Below, piece by piece: positions 7,514-15,482 of a stretch of DNA of 39,986 nt. The DNA is from an uncultured Collinsella sp. (lineage in GTDB: Bacteria > Actinomycetota > Coriobacteriia > Coriobacteriales > Coriobacteriaceae). The stretch is from the NCBI GenBank assembly GCA_900541285.1, contig UQJA01000004.1, forward strand, positions 1 to 39,986, given 5' to 3'. The notes under the pieces were generated by a model. The model did not search any database and was not told the DNA's origin. It saw only the letters and a list, made by a program, of their open reading frames with translations. The stretch's first letter is position 1, and the number at the start of each line of letters is the position of its first letter. The position numbers and the translations under genes were made by a program.

Positions 7514-8218
7514 TTATCGGTTGGAGTTTCTGTTGTAGCGAGCCATAAGATAGAGCAGCTGAATGATCGAAGTGAGCGCTGCGGCAACATAGGTAAGCGC
7601 GGCTGCCGTCAGGACCTTCTTGGCACCGTTGACCTGCTTGGAGCTCATACCCGACTGCTCGATATACGCCACGGCGCGGCGGCTGGCATCAATCTCGACC
7701 GGCAGCGTAACCAACTGGAACAACACACTAAACGAGAAGAAGATCAGCGCGAGGGTCGTGAGCCCGGCAATGTTCATAAACAGGCCCAAGAGCAAAACGA
7801 TGGTCCAAGTGTTCTGGGTAAAGTTGACGACCGGCACGAGGGCGGTGCGTACCTTCATCATGGCATAACCACTTTGACGCTGGGCGGCATGGCCCGCCTC
7901 GTGGCAGGCGACGGCAACGCTTGCGACCGACCCGCCTGAACGGTTGGCATCCGACAGATACAGGTTGTTGTCCTGCGGGTTGTAATGATCGGTGAGCTCA
8001 CCAGCGACGCCCTTGATACCCACGGCGTTACAACCGTTGGCATCGAGCATGCGGCGAGCGACCGTGGCACCCGTATCGCCGTCCGAGCGAACCTTGGACC
8101 AGGTTTTGTACGTCGAGTTGATATAGTTCTGTGCGGCGAGGCCAAGCACCGTGCAGACAAGAACAACCAGCAGGTACAGCGGGTCGATGCCAAAGCCGTA
8201 TCCATAGTAATAAGGCAT
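7514..8218 (-). CDS. Membrane zinc metallopeptidase, YugP family
   Basis: This 234-residue membrane protein has one N-terminal helix (about 13-30), the zinc-binding HEAGH at 106-110, and two or three hydrophobic helices after it (about 125-165 and 200-225). The segment GVAGELTDHYNPQDNNLYLS before the HEAGH and EIDASRRAVAYIE after it match the YugP-type neutral zinc peptidase family. Family members are predicted membrane proteases; substrates are not established. The glycine- and tyrosine-rich N-terminus (PYYYGYGFG) is typical. The gene stands alone, between xseA and RNase D, on the - strand. Confidence 0.88.
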   Translation of the reverse strand: MPYYYGYGFGIDPLYLLVVLVCTVLGLAAQNYINSTYKTWSKVRSDGDTGATVARRMLDANGCNAVGIKGVAGELTDHYNPQDNNLYLSDANRSGGSVASVAVACHEAGHAAQRQSGYAMMKVRTALVPVVNFTQNTWTIVLLLGLFMNIAGLTTLALIFFSFSVLFQLVTLPVEIDASRRAVAYIEQSGMSSKQVNGAKKVLTAAALTYVAAALTSIIQLLYLMARYNRNSNR

Positions 8219-8282
8219 GCGAATTCCTCCGAATCGAGTTACACATCGGAGGCATTTTACCCACTCAAGCGGCTAGGCTTCC

Positions 8283-9416
8283 TTACAGCAATTCAATTTT
8301 GCCGTCCTTCACCGTCAACCCCATATTACCCGAGAGCAAATCGTCCAGGCGCGAGCCCACAAGCTCAAAGCGCCAGCCTTCGCGCAAGGGGCTCTGCTCG
8401 GGATGCTCAATATAGTCGGCCAGGTCATCGCGCGAGGCAATGACCGAAGTCGCCACGCCCGAGCGCTCGGCAACCAGGCGGATGAGCGCGTACATCAGGT
8501 CCGTCACGCTCTCCAGCTCCGGCGAAATCTGACGATGTCCGCGCACCAAGAGCGGCAGGCGATCGTGCGGACAGCTCGCACCGCGCTTGATGGCCATGAG
8601 CGCACCGTCCACGTCGCGCTCCCCCAACTGATCGGTACCGCGAATGCTACGGAACTCCTCAACGCGCACGGGATTGCGCTTGACGAGCGCAAGCAGCGTG
8701 TCGTCGGACATGACCCACTTGCGCGGGATGTTACGGCGCTCGGCGCGGTCCTCGCGCCAGGCGGCGAGCTCGCGCGCGATGCCCAGCTGGTGGCGGCTGC
8801 ACGAGTTGATGCGCTTGACCTTGCGGAATGCCTCGTGACGGTCGGCGCGATAGTGCGACTCGTCAGCCAGCGGGCGTAGCTCGTCGAGCACCCAGTCCAC
8901 ACGGCCCAGCTCGCGCAGGCGACTCATCATCTCGGTATAGGCGACGATCAAGTACTTGACGTCATCAATCGCGTACTCAATCTGCTTATCGGTCAGCGGG
9001 CGACGCGACCAGTCGGTCAGCGACTCGGTCTTGGGCAGCGAGACGCCGCAAAACGTCTGAACAAGCGCGCCATACGAAATCTGCTGGCGCTCGCCCAAAA
9101 AGGCGGCGGCGACCTGCGTATCGAAAATCGGTCGTGGCAGCACGCCCACGGTATGGAGCATAACCTCCATATCCTGCGAGCACGCGTGGAAGACCTTGGT
9201 CACGCTCTCGTCTGCCATAAGCTCGGCCAGCGGCGATAGGTCGTCGATTACCAGGGGATCGACCGCGACGCTCTCGGCAGGGGTGGCAATCTGAACCAAG
9301 CACAGACGCGGATGGAACGTGCGCTCGCGCAAAAACTCGGTATCGACGGCAATCGCGTCGAACTCACGGGCGCGCTGGCAAAAGTCGAGTAGAGCCTGAT
9401 GTGTGGAAATGTACAT
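8283..9416 (-). CDS. rnd: Ribonuclease D
   Basis: This 377-residue protein has the DEDD 3'-5' exonuclease fold with AVDTEFLRER (first Asp and Glu, about residues 24-26), HACSQDMEV (second Asp) and IEYAIDDVKYL (the Tyr-x3-Asp motif). An HRDC domain follows, with ELAAWREDRAERRNIPRKWV at about residues 200-235. RNase D trims the 3' ends of tRNA precursors and other structured RNAs. I prefer the ATG at 9416 (protein begins MYISTHQALLDF) to the GTG at 9452 because the family starts here, though neither start has a strong ribosome binding site. It is divergent from the lipid kinase gene. Confidence 0.93.
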   Translation of the reverse strand: MYISTHQALLDFCQRAREFDAIAVDTEFLRERTFHPRLCLVQIATPAESVAVDPLVIDDLSPLAELMADESVTKVFHACSQDMEVMLHTVGVLPRPIFDTQVAAAFLGERQQISYGALVQTFCGVSLPKTESLTDWSRRPLTDKQIEYAIDDVKYLIVAYTEMMSRLRELGRVDWVLDELRPLADESHYRADRHEAFRKVKRINSCSRHQLGIARELAAWREDRAERRNIPRKWVMSDDTLLALVKRNPVRVEEFRSIRGTDQLGERDVDGALMAIKRGASCPHDRLPLLVRGHRQISPELESVTDLMYALIRLVAERSGVATSVIASRDDLADYIEHPEQSPLREGWRFELVGSRLDDLLSGNMGLTVKDGKIELL

Positions 9417-9514
9417 ATCAACCCATCGAATAAGGTTAGGCCCGAAAAACACGGGTAGGATATCGGCATTGCCTTACAACTATACTCGGTTAGTCACAGA
9501 ACGGGAACGTAAGT

Positions 9515-10432
9515 ATGCGCTGCCTTATCATCCACAACCCGGCATCGGGCCCCAGCTCAGATGAAATCTACGCATTCACGCACGCCCTCGCGCAGGGCGG
9601 CGACGAGGTCGTGATGCGTTTTATCGGCGATGGCATGGAGCCCGAGGACGCCGTGGCAGACGTGCGCGAGTTTGATCGCGTGGTCGTTTCGGGCGGCGAC
9701 GGCACCGTCTCCAACGTGCTCGACCAGATGCGCGGGTGCGGTGTCCCCACGCTCGTCTTCCCCTCCGGTACGGCCTGCCTGTTCTTCAACAACATCGGTA
9801 ATGCCCCCGAGGCGGCGGCGCTCGCCAAGGCCTGCCGTGCCGGGCGCACGGTCAAAGTCGACATGGGCGAGCTCTTTTGGCTCGACGAGAACGGCAACGA
9901 GAAGCGCCACGGCTTTATCATCATCGCCGGCTCGGGCTTCGACGCCGAGATCATGATGAAAGCCGCCCCCACCAAAAACGACATCGGCGAGATCGCCTAC
10001 TTCCTCTCTGCGCTCGCCACGCCCAACCCCACGGTGGCGCACTTTACCATTGAGCATGACGGCATTGTCGAGGAGCTCGACGGCATCTGCTGCATGGCCG
10101 GCAACACCTCGGTCATCCAAAACGACATCAACCTGTTCCCCGACTGCCGCATGAACGATGGCATGGTCGACATTGCGGTCATCGAACCCGTGCGCACCGT
10201 GCAGCTGCTGCCTACCGTGATCACCGCTGCGCTTGACCCCGCTGGCAAGGTACTCGGGCGCCCGCAGTTCAAGATCATCCAGACCAAGGAAGCCAAGATC
10301 ACCTGCACCCCGTCACTGGGCATGCAGTTCGATGGCGAGATTATCTCCAGCAATTCGGGCGTCTTTGGAGCCCGCGCGCTTCCGCAATGCCTCGACCTCA
10401 TCGTCGACGAATTCTCCCCGCTCGGAAAATAG
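9515..10432 (+). CDS. Diacylglycerol kinase catalytic-domain protein
   Basis: This 305-residue protein is of the DAGK/sphingosine kinase/YegS type. IHNPASGPSSDE at the N-terminus and VVVSGGDGTVSNVLDQM (about residues 54-70) form the nucleotide site; FPSGTACLFFNNIG and the C-terminal FDGE are also typical. Such enzymes phosphorylate diacylglycerol or related lipids at the membrane, or act in NAD-kinase-like ways; the substrate is not shown. The ATG at 9515 has only a weak ribosome binding site, but a TATACT lies at 9481-9486 as a possible -10 box. A short membrane peptide gene starts 9 bases after its stop, with its ribosome binding site overlapping the stop codon. Confidence 0.9.
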   Translation: MRCLIIHNPASGPSSDEIYAFTHALAQGGDEVVMRFIGDGMEPEDAVADVREFDRVVVSGGDGTVSNVLDQMRGCGVPTLVFPSGTACLFFNNIGNAPEAAALAKACRAGRTVKVDMGELFWLDENGNEKRHGFIIIAGSGFDAEIMMKAAPTKNDIGEIAYFLSALATPNPTVAHFTIEHDGIVEELDGICCMAGNTSVIQNDINLFPDCRMNDGMVDIAVIEPVRTVQLLPTVITAALDPAGKVLGRPQFKIIQTKEAKITCTPSLGMQFDGEIISSNSGVFGARALPQCLDLIVDEFSPLGK

Positions 10433-10441
10433 GAGGACCCT

Positions 10442-10534
10442 ATGAACGACAATCCCCTGCTCGGCTTTATCATCATCGTTTTGGCCATGCTCGTCGGCTA
10501 TGCGATCAACGTGATCCACCGCCGGAAGAAGTAA
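10442..10534 (+). CDS. Small single-span membrane peptide (30 aa)
   Basis: The frame encodes 30 residues: MNDNPLLG, then a hydrophobic helix of about 18 residues, then IHRRKK. The positive C-terminus predicts an N-out, C-in membrane peptide. GGAGG at 10433-10437 sits 4 bases before the ATG and directly follows the TAG of the lipid kinase gene, so translation should be coupled. A very strong terminator lies 34 bases after the stop. No family is recognised; the coupling suggests it might anchor or modulate the kinase. Such short frames are easily missed. Confidence 0.75.
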   Translation: MNDNPLLGFIIIVLAMLVGYAINVIHRRKK

Positions 10535-10567
10535 TTCCACATTGGTATGATATTCATCCAGTTATCG

Positions 10568-10617
10568 ACTCTCCCGCTGTTTATGCAAATCCTAAACAGC
10601 GGGAGAGTTTTCTTTTT
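10568..10617 (+). terminator. Strong intrinsic terminator
   Basis: A perfect 16 bp stem (10568-10583 with 10593-10608) with a 9-base loop is followed by TTTTCTTTTT. It ends the lipid kinase and small peptide transcript. Confidence 0.95.
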
Positions 10618-10842
10618 GAGCGCCGTCTAATGCTTTATTCAGCTACAGTAAATGCAGGGTGCCTTTATTTAACTAAAGCCATAAAATGAGTATTATTATC
10701 CGTTCATCGTATATTTCCACACGCTCATCGAGTAAAAGCTGTTGTCGAGTGAATACTCTTTACACTTCCTTTAGGCTAGTAGATGTATTTATTAGCTGAA
10801 ACTCCGTACGGTTTCGCGGGGTTTCAACAGTTGGGAGGGATT

Positions 10843-12645
10843 ATGAGGTTTACTCATCCTGTCAACACGCTCAAGAAGCTCGGCTGCGGCCTTGCGTTTG
10901 GAGCAGCGGCCATCATGGCCATGCCGACTTCGGCACTCGCCTGCACCCAGATCTACATGGGCAGCAAGCTCACGGCAGACGGCAACACGTACTACGGCCG
11001 TTCCGAGGACTTCGGTCCGCGCTATGTCAAGCACTTTGGCATTGAGCCCGCACACAAGGACGGCAACGAGTACACCTCGGTCGAGTCCGGTTTTGAGTAC
11101 AAGTCCAAGGGCGCAACCTACCGCTACACCTTCGTTCGCGACAACCCCTCGCAGTGGGAAGATCGCTACGACGCATATTCCGAGGCAGGCATCAACGAGA
11201 AGGGCGTCTCCTGCTCTGCCACGCTGAGCACCTCCTATAACGAGAAGGCCGAAGAGGCCGACCCCATCACCGAGGAGACTGGCATTGGCGAATACAGCTA
11301 TGCCAGCGTCATCCTGGGCGAGAGCGCCACGGCCCGCGAGGGCGTCGAACTCATCGGCAGCCTGATCGACGAGCAGGGCGTCTGCTCCAACGACCAGATC
11401 ATCATCGCCGACAGCACCGAGACCTGGTTGTTCGCCGCGCTTTCCGGCCATCAGTGGATTGCTATGAAGCTCGCCGATGACATCGCCTCGCTCAACCCCA
11501 ACATCGGCAACCTCACCTATAACGTCGACCTCGATGACACCGAGAACTGTCTCCATTCCGAAGGCATCGAGTCCATGCCTAAGGAGAAGGGCTTTGCCGA
11601 GTACACCGACGGCAAGTTCGACGTCGCCAAGACCTACGGCGAGGAGATTAGCGAGGCCGGTATGCACCAGTGGTCGCGCTATATCCAGGGTCGTGATTAC
11701 TTCATGGCTCCGCTTGCCGAGGGCACCGACTACGAGATTGTCAAGGACGAGCGCGAAGAGGCTCGCGCCACGACCGGCGCCCTGGTCCACGAGATGCAGC
11801 CGCTGTTCTTCCAGCCCGGCAAGTCCGACTGGAACACCTTTGAGATGATTCGTTCCTTCGCCGCTCGCGGCGAGAATGTCGCCGGCCTCAACGCCAACAC
11901 CGACGGCGCCTATGCCATCGGCTCCAACCGCAACACCGAGATCCACACCTTCCAGATCCGTCAGGGCATGGACCCCGAGATCGCGACCATTCAGTGGGAG
12001 ATGCTCTCCAACGCCGAATTCTCCGTCGCCATCCCCTTCTACTCCGCACTGCTCACCGAGGTCAGCCCCTACTTCAGCGATCAGGATGTCTCCTTCGATC
12101 ACTGCGAAGAGGAAGACGTCGTGAACAACGAGGAGCCCAAGAACTCCATCAACTACGTCCTCATGGACATCAACACGCTCGCCTATGAGAACCGCGACCA
12201 CTGCGCCACCGGCGTCCGTGCCTATCTCGACGCCCTGCAGAAGGAACTCATCGAGCAGAACCTGACCGTCGACGAGGCCATGCAGGCCGAAGAAGGCACC
12301 GAGGCCCGTACCGCCCTGGCCAACAAGGCCGGCAAGGCTGCAACCAAGAACACCTATGTTAAGTGCAAGGCCATGCTCGAGGAGATGCGCGACTACCTCA
12401 AGGAGGGCGATTTCTCCGAGGAGTTCGTCCCGAGCGACTACGATGCCGACAACGACTGCCTGGTCGAATCCATCACCTACGCCGACGAGGCCCTTTCCGA
12501 TGAGGACGTGACCGAGCCAGAGGCCGAAGAGGAAGAGGTCACCGAGGAGAAGTCCGAGGGCAACAACATGGCCGCCATGGCCGTTGGCGCCGTCGTCATC
12601 ATCGGTGTCTGCGTCTACGTGATCTATCGTCGCAAGAAGGCCTAA
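10843..12645 (+). CDS. Secreted, membrane-anchored C69-family peptidase (dipeptidase)
   Basis: This 600-residue protein resembles peptidase family C69 (dipeptidase A-like, Ntn-hydrolase fold). Residues 1-33 form a signal peptide ending ALA, and the next residue, Cys34, begins CTQIYMGSKLTADG, the usual family start. Cys is the N-terminal nucleophile in this family, so signal peptidase cleavage would itself create the catalytic terminus. GRSEDFG follows. A C-terminal acidic region (about 550-572), one membrane helix (about 576-595) and RRKKA anchor it to the membrane, with the enzyme outside. The ATG at 10843 has GGGAGG 5 bases upstream. It probably cleaves dipeptides or short peptides at the cell surface. 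It is a single-gene unit between two terminators. Confidence 0.88.
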   Translation: MRFTHPVNTLKKLGCGLAFGAAAIMAMPTSALACTQIYMGSKLTADGNTYYGRSEDFGPRYVKHFGIEPAHKDGNEYTSVESGFEYKSKGATYRYTFVRDNPSQWEDRYDAYSEAGINEKGVSCSATLSTSYNEKAEEADPITEETGIGEYSYASVILGESATAREGVELIGSLIDEQGVCSNDQIIIADSTETWLFAALSGHQWIAMKLADDIASLNPNIGNLTYNVDLDDTENCLHSEGIESMPKEKGFAEYTDGKFDVAKTYGEEISEAGMHQWSRYIQGRDYFMAPLAEGTDYEIVKDEREEARATTGALVHEMQPLFFQPGKSDWNTFEMIRSFAARGENVAGLNANTDGAYAIGSNRNTEIHTFQIRQGMDPEIATIQWEMLSNAEFSVAIPFYSALLTEVSPYFSDQDVSFDHCEEEDVVNNEEPKNSINYVLMDINTLAYENRDHCATGVRAYLDALQKELIEQNLTVDEAMQAEEGTEARTALANKAGKAATKNTYVKCKAMLEEMRDYLKEGDFSEEFVPSDYDADNDCLVESITYADEALSDEDVTEPEAEEEEVTEEKSEGNNMAAMAVGAVVIIGVCVYVIYRRKKA

Positions 12646-12664
12646 GACCCTCATGTCCTAGCTG

Positions 12665-12697
12665 AGCGGGCGGGGCACATGAGTCACCTCGCCCGCT
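12665..12697 (+). terminator. Terminator of the C69 peptidase gene
   Basis: An 11 bp stem with one G-T pair (12665-12675 with 12687-12697) and an 11-base loop starts 20 bases after the stop. Only TTAA and a later TTTT follow, so the U tract is weak. Confidence 0.7.
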
Positions 12698-12730
12698 TAA
12701 CCCGCCTTTTGACCGGCGGGAAACCCGCTT

Positions 12731-12753
12731 GAAATCTTTTCAAAAAAGATTTC
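12731..12753. repeat. Perfect 10 bp inverted repeat upstream of the Trp leader
   Basis: GAAATCTTTT (12731-12740) pairs with AAAAGATTTC (12744-12753) around three bases. It lies just upstream of the likely promoter of the leader-transporter operon. It could be a second terminator for the upstream gene, or a protein-binding site. Confidence 0.55.
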
Positions 12754-12756
12754 CCC

Positions 12757-12780
12757 GCACACACTTCGCTGTGCTATAGT
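12757..12780 (+). promoter_or_regulatory. Likely promoter of the Trp leader/ECF operon
   Basis: TATAGT at 12775-12780 is preceded by TGC, giving an extended -10 box. No good -35 box lies at 17 bases. An inverted repeat GCACA (12757-12761) and TGTGC (12770-12774) sits where the -35 region would be, as an operator might. The leader start codon lies 59 bases downstream. Confidence 0.5.
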
Positions 12781-12838
12781 GCAGCGCAACAGCAACTTGG
12801 TGCGACCGCGCCACGGCATCACGAAAGGAGCCACCAAC

Positions 12839-12907
12839 ATGAAGAACACGATGAAGTCTCTCAACAACTGGTGGTGGCGTGATGCGAATACGATCGGTCG
12901 ACAGTGA
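12839..12907 (+). CDS. Tryptophan leader peptide (22 aa, three consecutive Trp codons)
   Basis: A GGAG ribosome binding site at 12827-12830 precedes an ATG at 12839 by 8 bases. The 22-residue peptide starts MKNTMKSLNN, has three TGG codons in a row at 12869-12877 (residues 11-13), continues RDANTIGRQ and ends with TGA at 12905-12907. Trp is normally about 1% of residues. A short frame with WWW, a strong ribosome binding site and a terminator 36 bases later is the signature of a Trp attenuator leader. Ribosome stalling at these codons when charged tRNA-Trp is scarce would allow transcription to continue. The genes downstream encode an ECF transporter rather than Trp biosynthesis. Confidence 0.93.
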   Translation: MKNTMKSLNNWWWRDANTIGRQ

Positions 12908-12963
12908 GTCCCTCACGCCTGTTTTTGCGCTCTAGGTGATTGAAAGGCCTCCGGTTTCGACCG
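12876..12963 (+). promoter_or_regulatory. Alternative RNA pairings of the Trp attenuator
   Basis: GGCGTGA (12876-12882), overlapping the last Trp codon, can pair with TCACGCC (12913-12919), as a classic 1:2 hairpin. CGGTCGA (12895-12901), inside the leader frame, can pair with TCGACCG (12957-12963), which covers the loop and 3' arm of the terminator. A ribosome stalled at 12869-12877 would leave the latter free to act as antiterminator; one at the stop codon would cover it. The exact switch is inferred by eye. Confidence 0.6.
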
Positions 12964-12974
12964 GGGGCCTTTTT
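12943..12974 (+). terminator. Attenuator terminator of the Trp leader
   Basis: AAAGGCCTCCGGT (12943-12955) pairs with 12960-12972, with one T-G pair and a TTCG tetraloop, and is followed by a run of T residues to 12974. It starts 36 bases after the leader stop codon and 109 bases before the S-component start codon. Confidence 0.93.
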
Positions 12975-13051
12975 CTATCTCGAGCCCGATCGCATTCGCA
13001 TCACGCGCCTCCGCTTTTCTCTTGCACTCCCCTTCCGAAAGGATTTTCACC

Positions 13052-13624
13052 ATGTCTCAGAACACCCCCGCCGCCCAGCCCCGCACCGTCCAGACCGCCG
13101 ACCGCGGCAAACTCGACGTCCGTGCCCTCGTCCTGCTCGCCATCCTGCTCGCTGCCGGCTTCATCCTCAACTTCACCGTCGGCAAGGCCATCTCGGGCAT
13201 CTCGGGTGGCATGATCAGCCCCGAGTTCATCATCTCGGCCTTCTGCCTCACCATCCTGGTCGTTCGCCCCAACATCGGCCAGGCGCTCGTCATTGGCCTT
13301 ATCTCGGCTGCCGTGATCCAGATCACCACTACTTCGCCGTTCGTTGATTTTGCCGCCGAGGGCATCGCCGCCATGCTCATGGCCGGCATCGTCAACGCCG
13401 CCGGCAAGAACGGTCAGGTCAAGCCCGCCATCGCCATTGTCGCAACCTTCCTGACCACCTTTGTCTCCGGCGCCATCTTCATGGTCATCAAGATGGCCAT
13501 GCTCGGCGTGGTAGGCGAGCTCGCCGCCGCCATGCTGCCCGTCGTCGCCATGACCGCCGTCTTTAACGCCATTCTGGTCGGCGCCCTCTACTTGCCCATC
13601 CAGAAGGCCCTTAGGCTCAACTAA
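13052..13624 (+). CDS. ECF transporter S component, probable tryptophan (TrpP-like)
   Basis: This 190-residue membrane protein has about five or six hydrophobic helices, the size of ECF substrate-binding (S) components. The segment GGMISPEFIISAFCLTILVV followed by a glycine-rich helix and ITTTSPFVDF resembles the pattern of the predicted Trp transporter TrpP (Asp/Glu after GG-M, then TTT-P). The N-terminal Ala-rich helix fits the contact with the T component. The Trp attenuator upstream gives independent support for tryptophan as substrate. The ATG at 13052 has GAAAGGA 8 bases upstream. The fused ATPase and T component follow, so this is a dedicated (group I) ECF system. The Trp assignment is inference; the S-component assignment is firmer. 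Confidence 0.82.
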   Translation: MSQNTPAAQPRTVQTADRGKLDVRALVLLAILLAAGFILNFTVGKAISGISGGMISPEFIISAFCLTILVVRPNIGQALVIGLISAAVIQITTTSPFVDFAAEGIAAMLMAGIVNAAGKNGQVKPAIAIVATFLTTFVSGAIFMVIKMAMLGVVGELAAAMLPVVAMTAVFNAILVGALYLPIQKALRLN

Positions 13625-13671
13625 CCCACAGTGCCCCATCGGTAAAGACTGTCCCAAACAACGAGCTCTTG

Positions 13672-13709
13672 GGGACGTTCTTAAACGACTGGTCATTTAA
13701 GAACGTCCC
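13672..13709. repeat. Perfect 14 bp inverted repeat between S component and ATPase genes
   Basis: GGGACGTTCTTAAA (13672-13685) pairs with TTTAAGAACGTCCC (13696-13709) around 10 bases. A GGGAC/GTCCC-ended hairpin of this type is reminiscent of dispersed intergenic elements. It lies within the operon, 22 bases before the ATPase start codon. It lacks a T run and so is unlikely to stop transcription fully. Confidence 0.8.
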
Positions 13710-13730
13710 TAATGACTATGAAAGGTATCC

Positions 13731-15482
13731 ATGGAAACGATCATCAACGTCGACGATGTCTCGTTCTCCTATGGCACGCAGACCGAGCAGGCGCTCAGCC
13801 ACATCTCGCTCAGCGTGAACAAGGGAGATTTCATCGGCATCATCGGGCCCTCGGGCGCCGGCAAGTCCACGCTTGCCGCCTGTCTGTCGGGTGCCGTGCC
13901 CCACCACTACACCGGCACGTTCTTTGGGTCCGTCATGGTTGACGACCACGACACCTGCGAAGTCTCGCTCACCGATGTGTCGCAGATCGTCGGCAGCGTG
14001 TTGCAGGACATCGACACACAGATGGTCGCCTCGGTCGTCGAGGACGAGATGCTCTTTGGCCTCGAGAACTTTGGCGTTCCCCACGACCAGATCGAGCGGC
14101 GCGTGAGCGAAACGCTCGAGACCGTCGGCATCAGCGACCTGCGCGACCGCGAGATCGCCACCCTCTCGGGCGGACAGAAGCAAAAGGTAGCCATCGCCGC
14201 CATCCTCGCCATGCGTCCGCGCGTCTTGGTTCTCGACGAGCCCACCGCGGCACTCGACCCCGCTAGCTCCACGTTGGTCTTCGAGACGCTGCGTGAGGCA
14301 AACCGCGCACTTGGAATCACCATCGTCGTCGTTGAGCAAAAGGTCGCCCTGCTCTCGGAGTACTGCAACCGCGTGCTCGTGCTCAACCATGGCGAAATCG
14401 CGCTGCAGGGCGAGCCACACGAGGTCTTCGCGCATACCGACGAGCTCCGTGCCATCGGCGTCGACTGCCCTCGCGTCACGCGTATCTTCAATAGCCTCGA
14501 GGCCGATGGCCTGGTAAGCGGCACCCCCTGCTTGGATGTCGATGAGGCCGAGCGCCTGATTTCGGGCATCGTCGACCCCGCACACGCGGCTATCGAAGCC
14601 CAGGTGCCCGCCGGTTCCCCGCATGCACCGTCGTTGCGTCCTCATGCCAAGGACGCCGAACCCGTACTCACCTTCGACCATGTTGAGTTTGCCTATCCCA
14701 ATGGCGGAGCCGCCGTACACGACCTTAGCCTGACGCTCTATCCTGGCGAGCTCGTGGGCATCGTCGGCCAAAACGGCGCCGGCAAGACCACGCTCACCAA
14801 ACTGCTCACAGGCCTGCTTAAGCCCGCCTCGGGCAGCGTGCGCGTCACGGGACTGGATACCGCAGCCGTTCCCACGAGCCGCATCGCTCGCGAGGTCGCG
14901 ACCCTCTTCCAAAACCCCGACCGCCAGATCTGCAAGGACACCGTGCTCGACGAGGTCGCCTTTGGCCTGGAGCTTGGCGGCATGGACCGTGCCGAGGCTC
15001 TGCGTCGTGCCCAACTCGTCATCGACCGCTTTGACCTGCCTGCCGATGAGGCGCCGTTCTCGCTTTCGCGTGGCCAGCGACAAATGGTGGCGCTTGCCTC
15101 CGTCGTAGTGGTTGAGCCCAAGATCGTCGTACTCGATGAGCCCACGAGCGGCCTTGATTACCGCGAGTGCATGACCGTCATGGAAACGGTGCGCACCATG
15201 GCCGAGCGCGGTTGCGCCGTTATCATGGTCTGCCACGATATGGAAGTCGTCTCGGATTTTGCCGAGCGCATTGTGGTGATGGCCGACGGTCGCATCCTCG
15301 ACCGCGGCCGCACGCACGAGCTATTCTCGAACATCGAACTCATGCAGCATGCCTACGTGGAGCCTCCCCAGGTTATTGAACTCTCGCGCCGTCTGGCATC
15401 TTCCGTCTCGCCCGCTTTTGCGCAGGTGAGCGAGGTCACCGATGTCGTTCGAATTACCAAGGAGATGGTCCACCGTGGTTAA
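13731..15482 (+). CDS. ECF transporter ATPase, two fused ABC domains
   Basis: This 583-residue protein has two ABC ATPase domains in one chain (EcfA1-EcfA2 type). Domain 1 has Walker A GPSGAGKST (39-47), signature LSGGQ (145-149) and Walker B VLVLDEP (165-171). Domain 2 has GQNGAGKTT (346-354), signature LSRGQ (445-449) and IVVLDEP (465-471). The switch His in domain 1 is replaced by Gln (VVVEQK), while domain 2 keeps it (MVCHD). One composite site thus looks canonical (Walker A 2 with signature 1) and the other degenerate. It drives import by the T and S components at the cytoplasmic side of the membrane. The ATG at 13731 has GAAAGG upstream. It overlaps the T component gene by 8 bases. Confidence 0.95.
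   Translation: METIINVDDVSFSYGTQTEQALSHISLSVNKGDFIGIIGPSGAGKSTLAACLSGAVPHHYTGTFFGSVMVDDHDTCEVSLTDVSQIVGSVLQDIDTQMVASVVEDEMLFGLENFGVPHDQIERRVSETLETVGISDLRDREIATLSGGQKQKVAIAAILAMRPRVLVLDEPTAALDPASSTLVFETLREANRALGITIVVVEQKVALLSEYCNRVLVLNHGEIALQGEPHEVFAHTDELRAIGVDCPRVTRIFNSLEADGLVSGTPCLDVDEAERLISGIVDPAHAAIEAQVPAGSPHAPSLRPHAKDAEPVLTFDHVEFAYPNGGAAVHDLSLTLYPGELVGIVGQNGAGKTTLTKLLTGLLKPASGSVRVTGLDTAAVPTSRIAREVATLFQNPDRQICKDTVLDEVAFGLELGGMDRAEALRRAQLVIDRFDLPADEAPFSLSRGQRQMVALASVVVVEPKIVVLDEPTSGLDYRECMTVMETVRTMAERGCAVIMVCHDMEVVSDFAERIVVMADGRILDRGRTHELFSNIELMQHAYVEPPQVIELSRRLASSVSPAFAQVSEVTDVVRITKEMVHRG

Noticed and set aside
10792..12654. A 620-codon open frame on the - strand opposite the C69 peptidase gene
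   Set aside because: Same cause: the strong third-position GC bias leaves the reverse frame without stops. The peptidase on the + strand has signal peptide, family motifs and ribosome binding site.
13716..15317. A 533-codon open frame on the - strand opposite the ECF ATPase gene
   Set aside because: It covers a certain two-domain ABC ATPase and shows no family features of its own.
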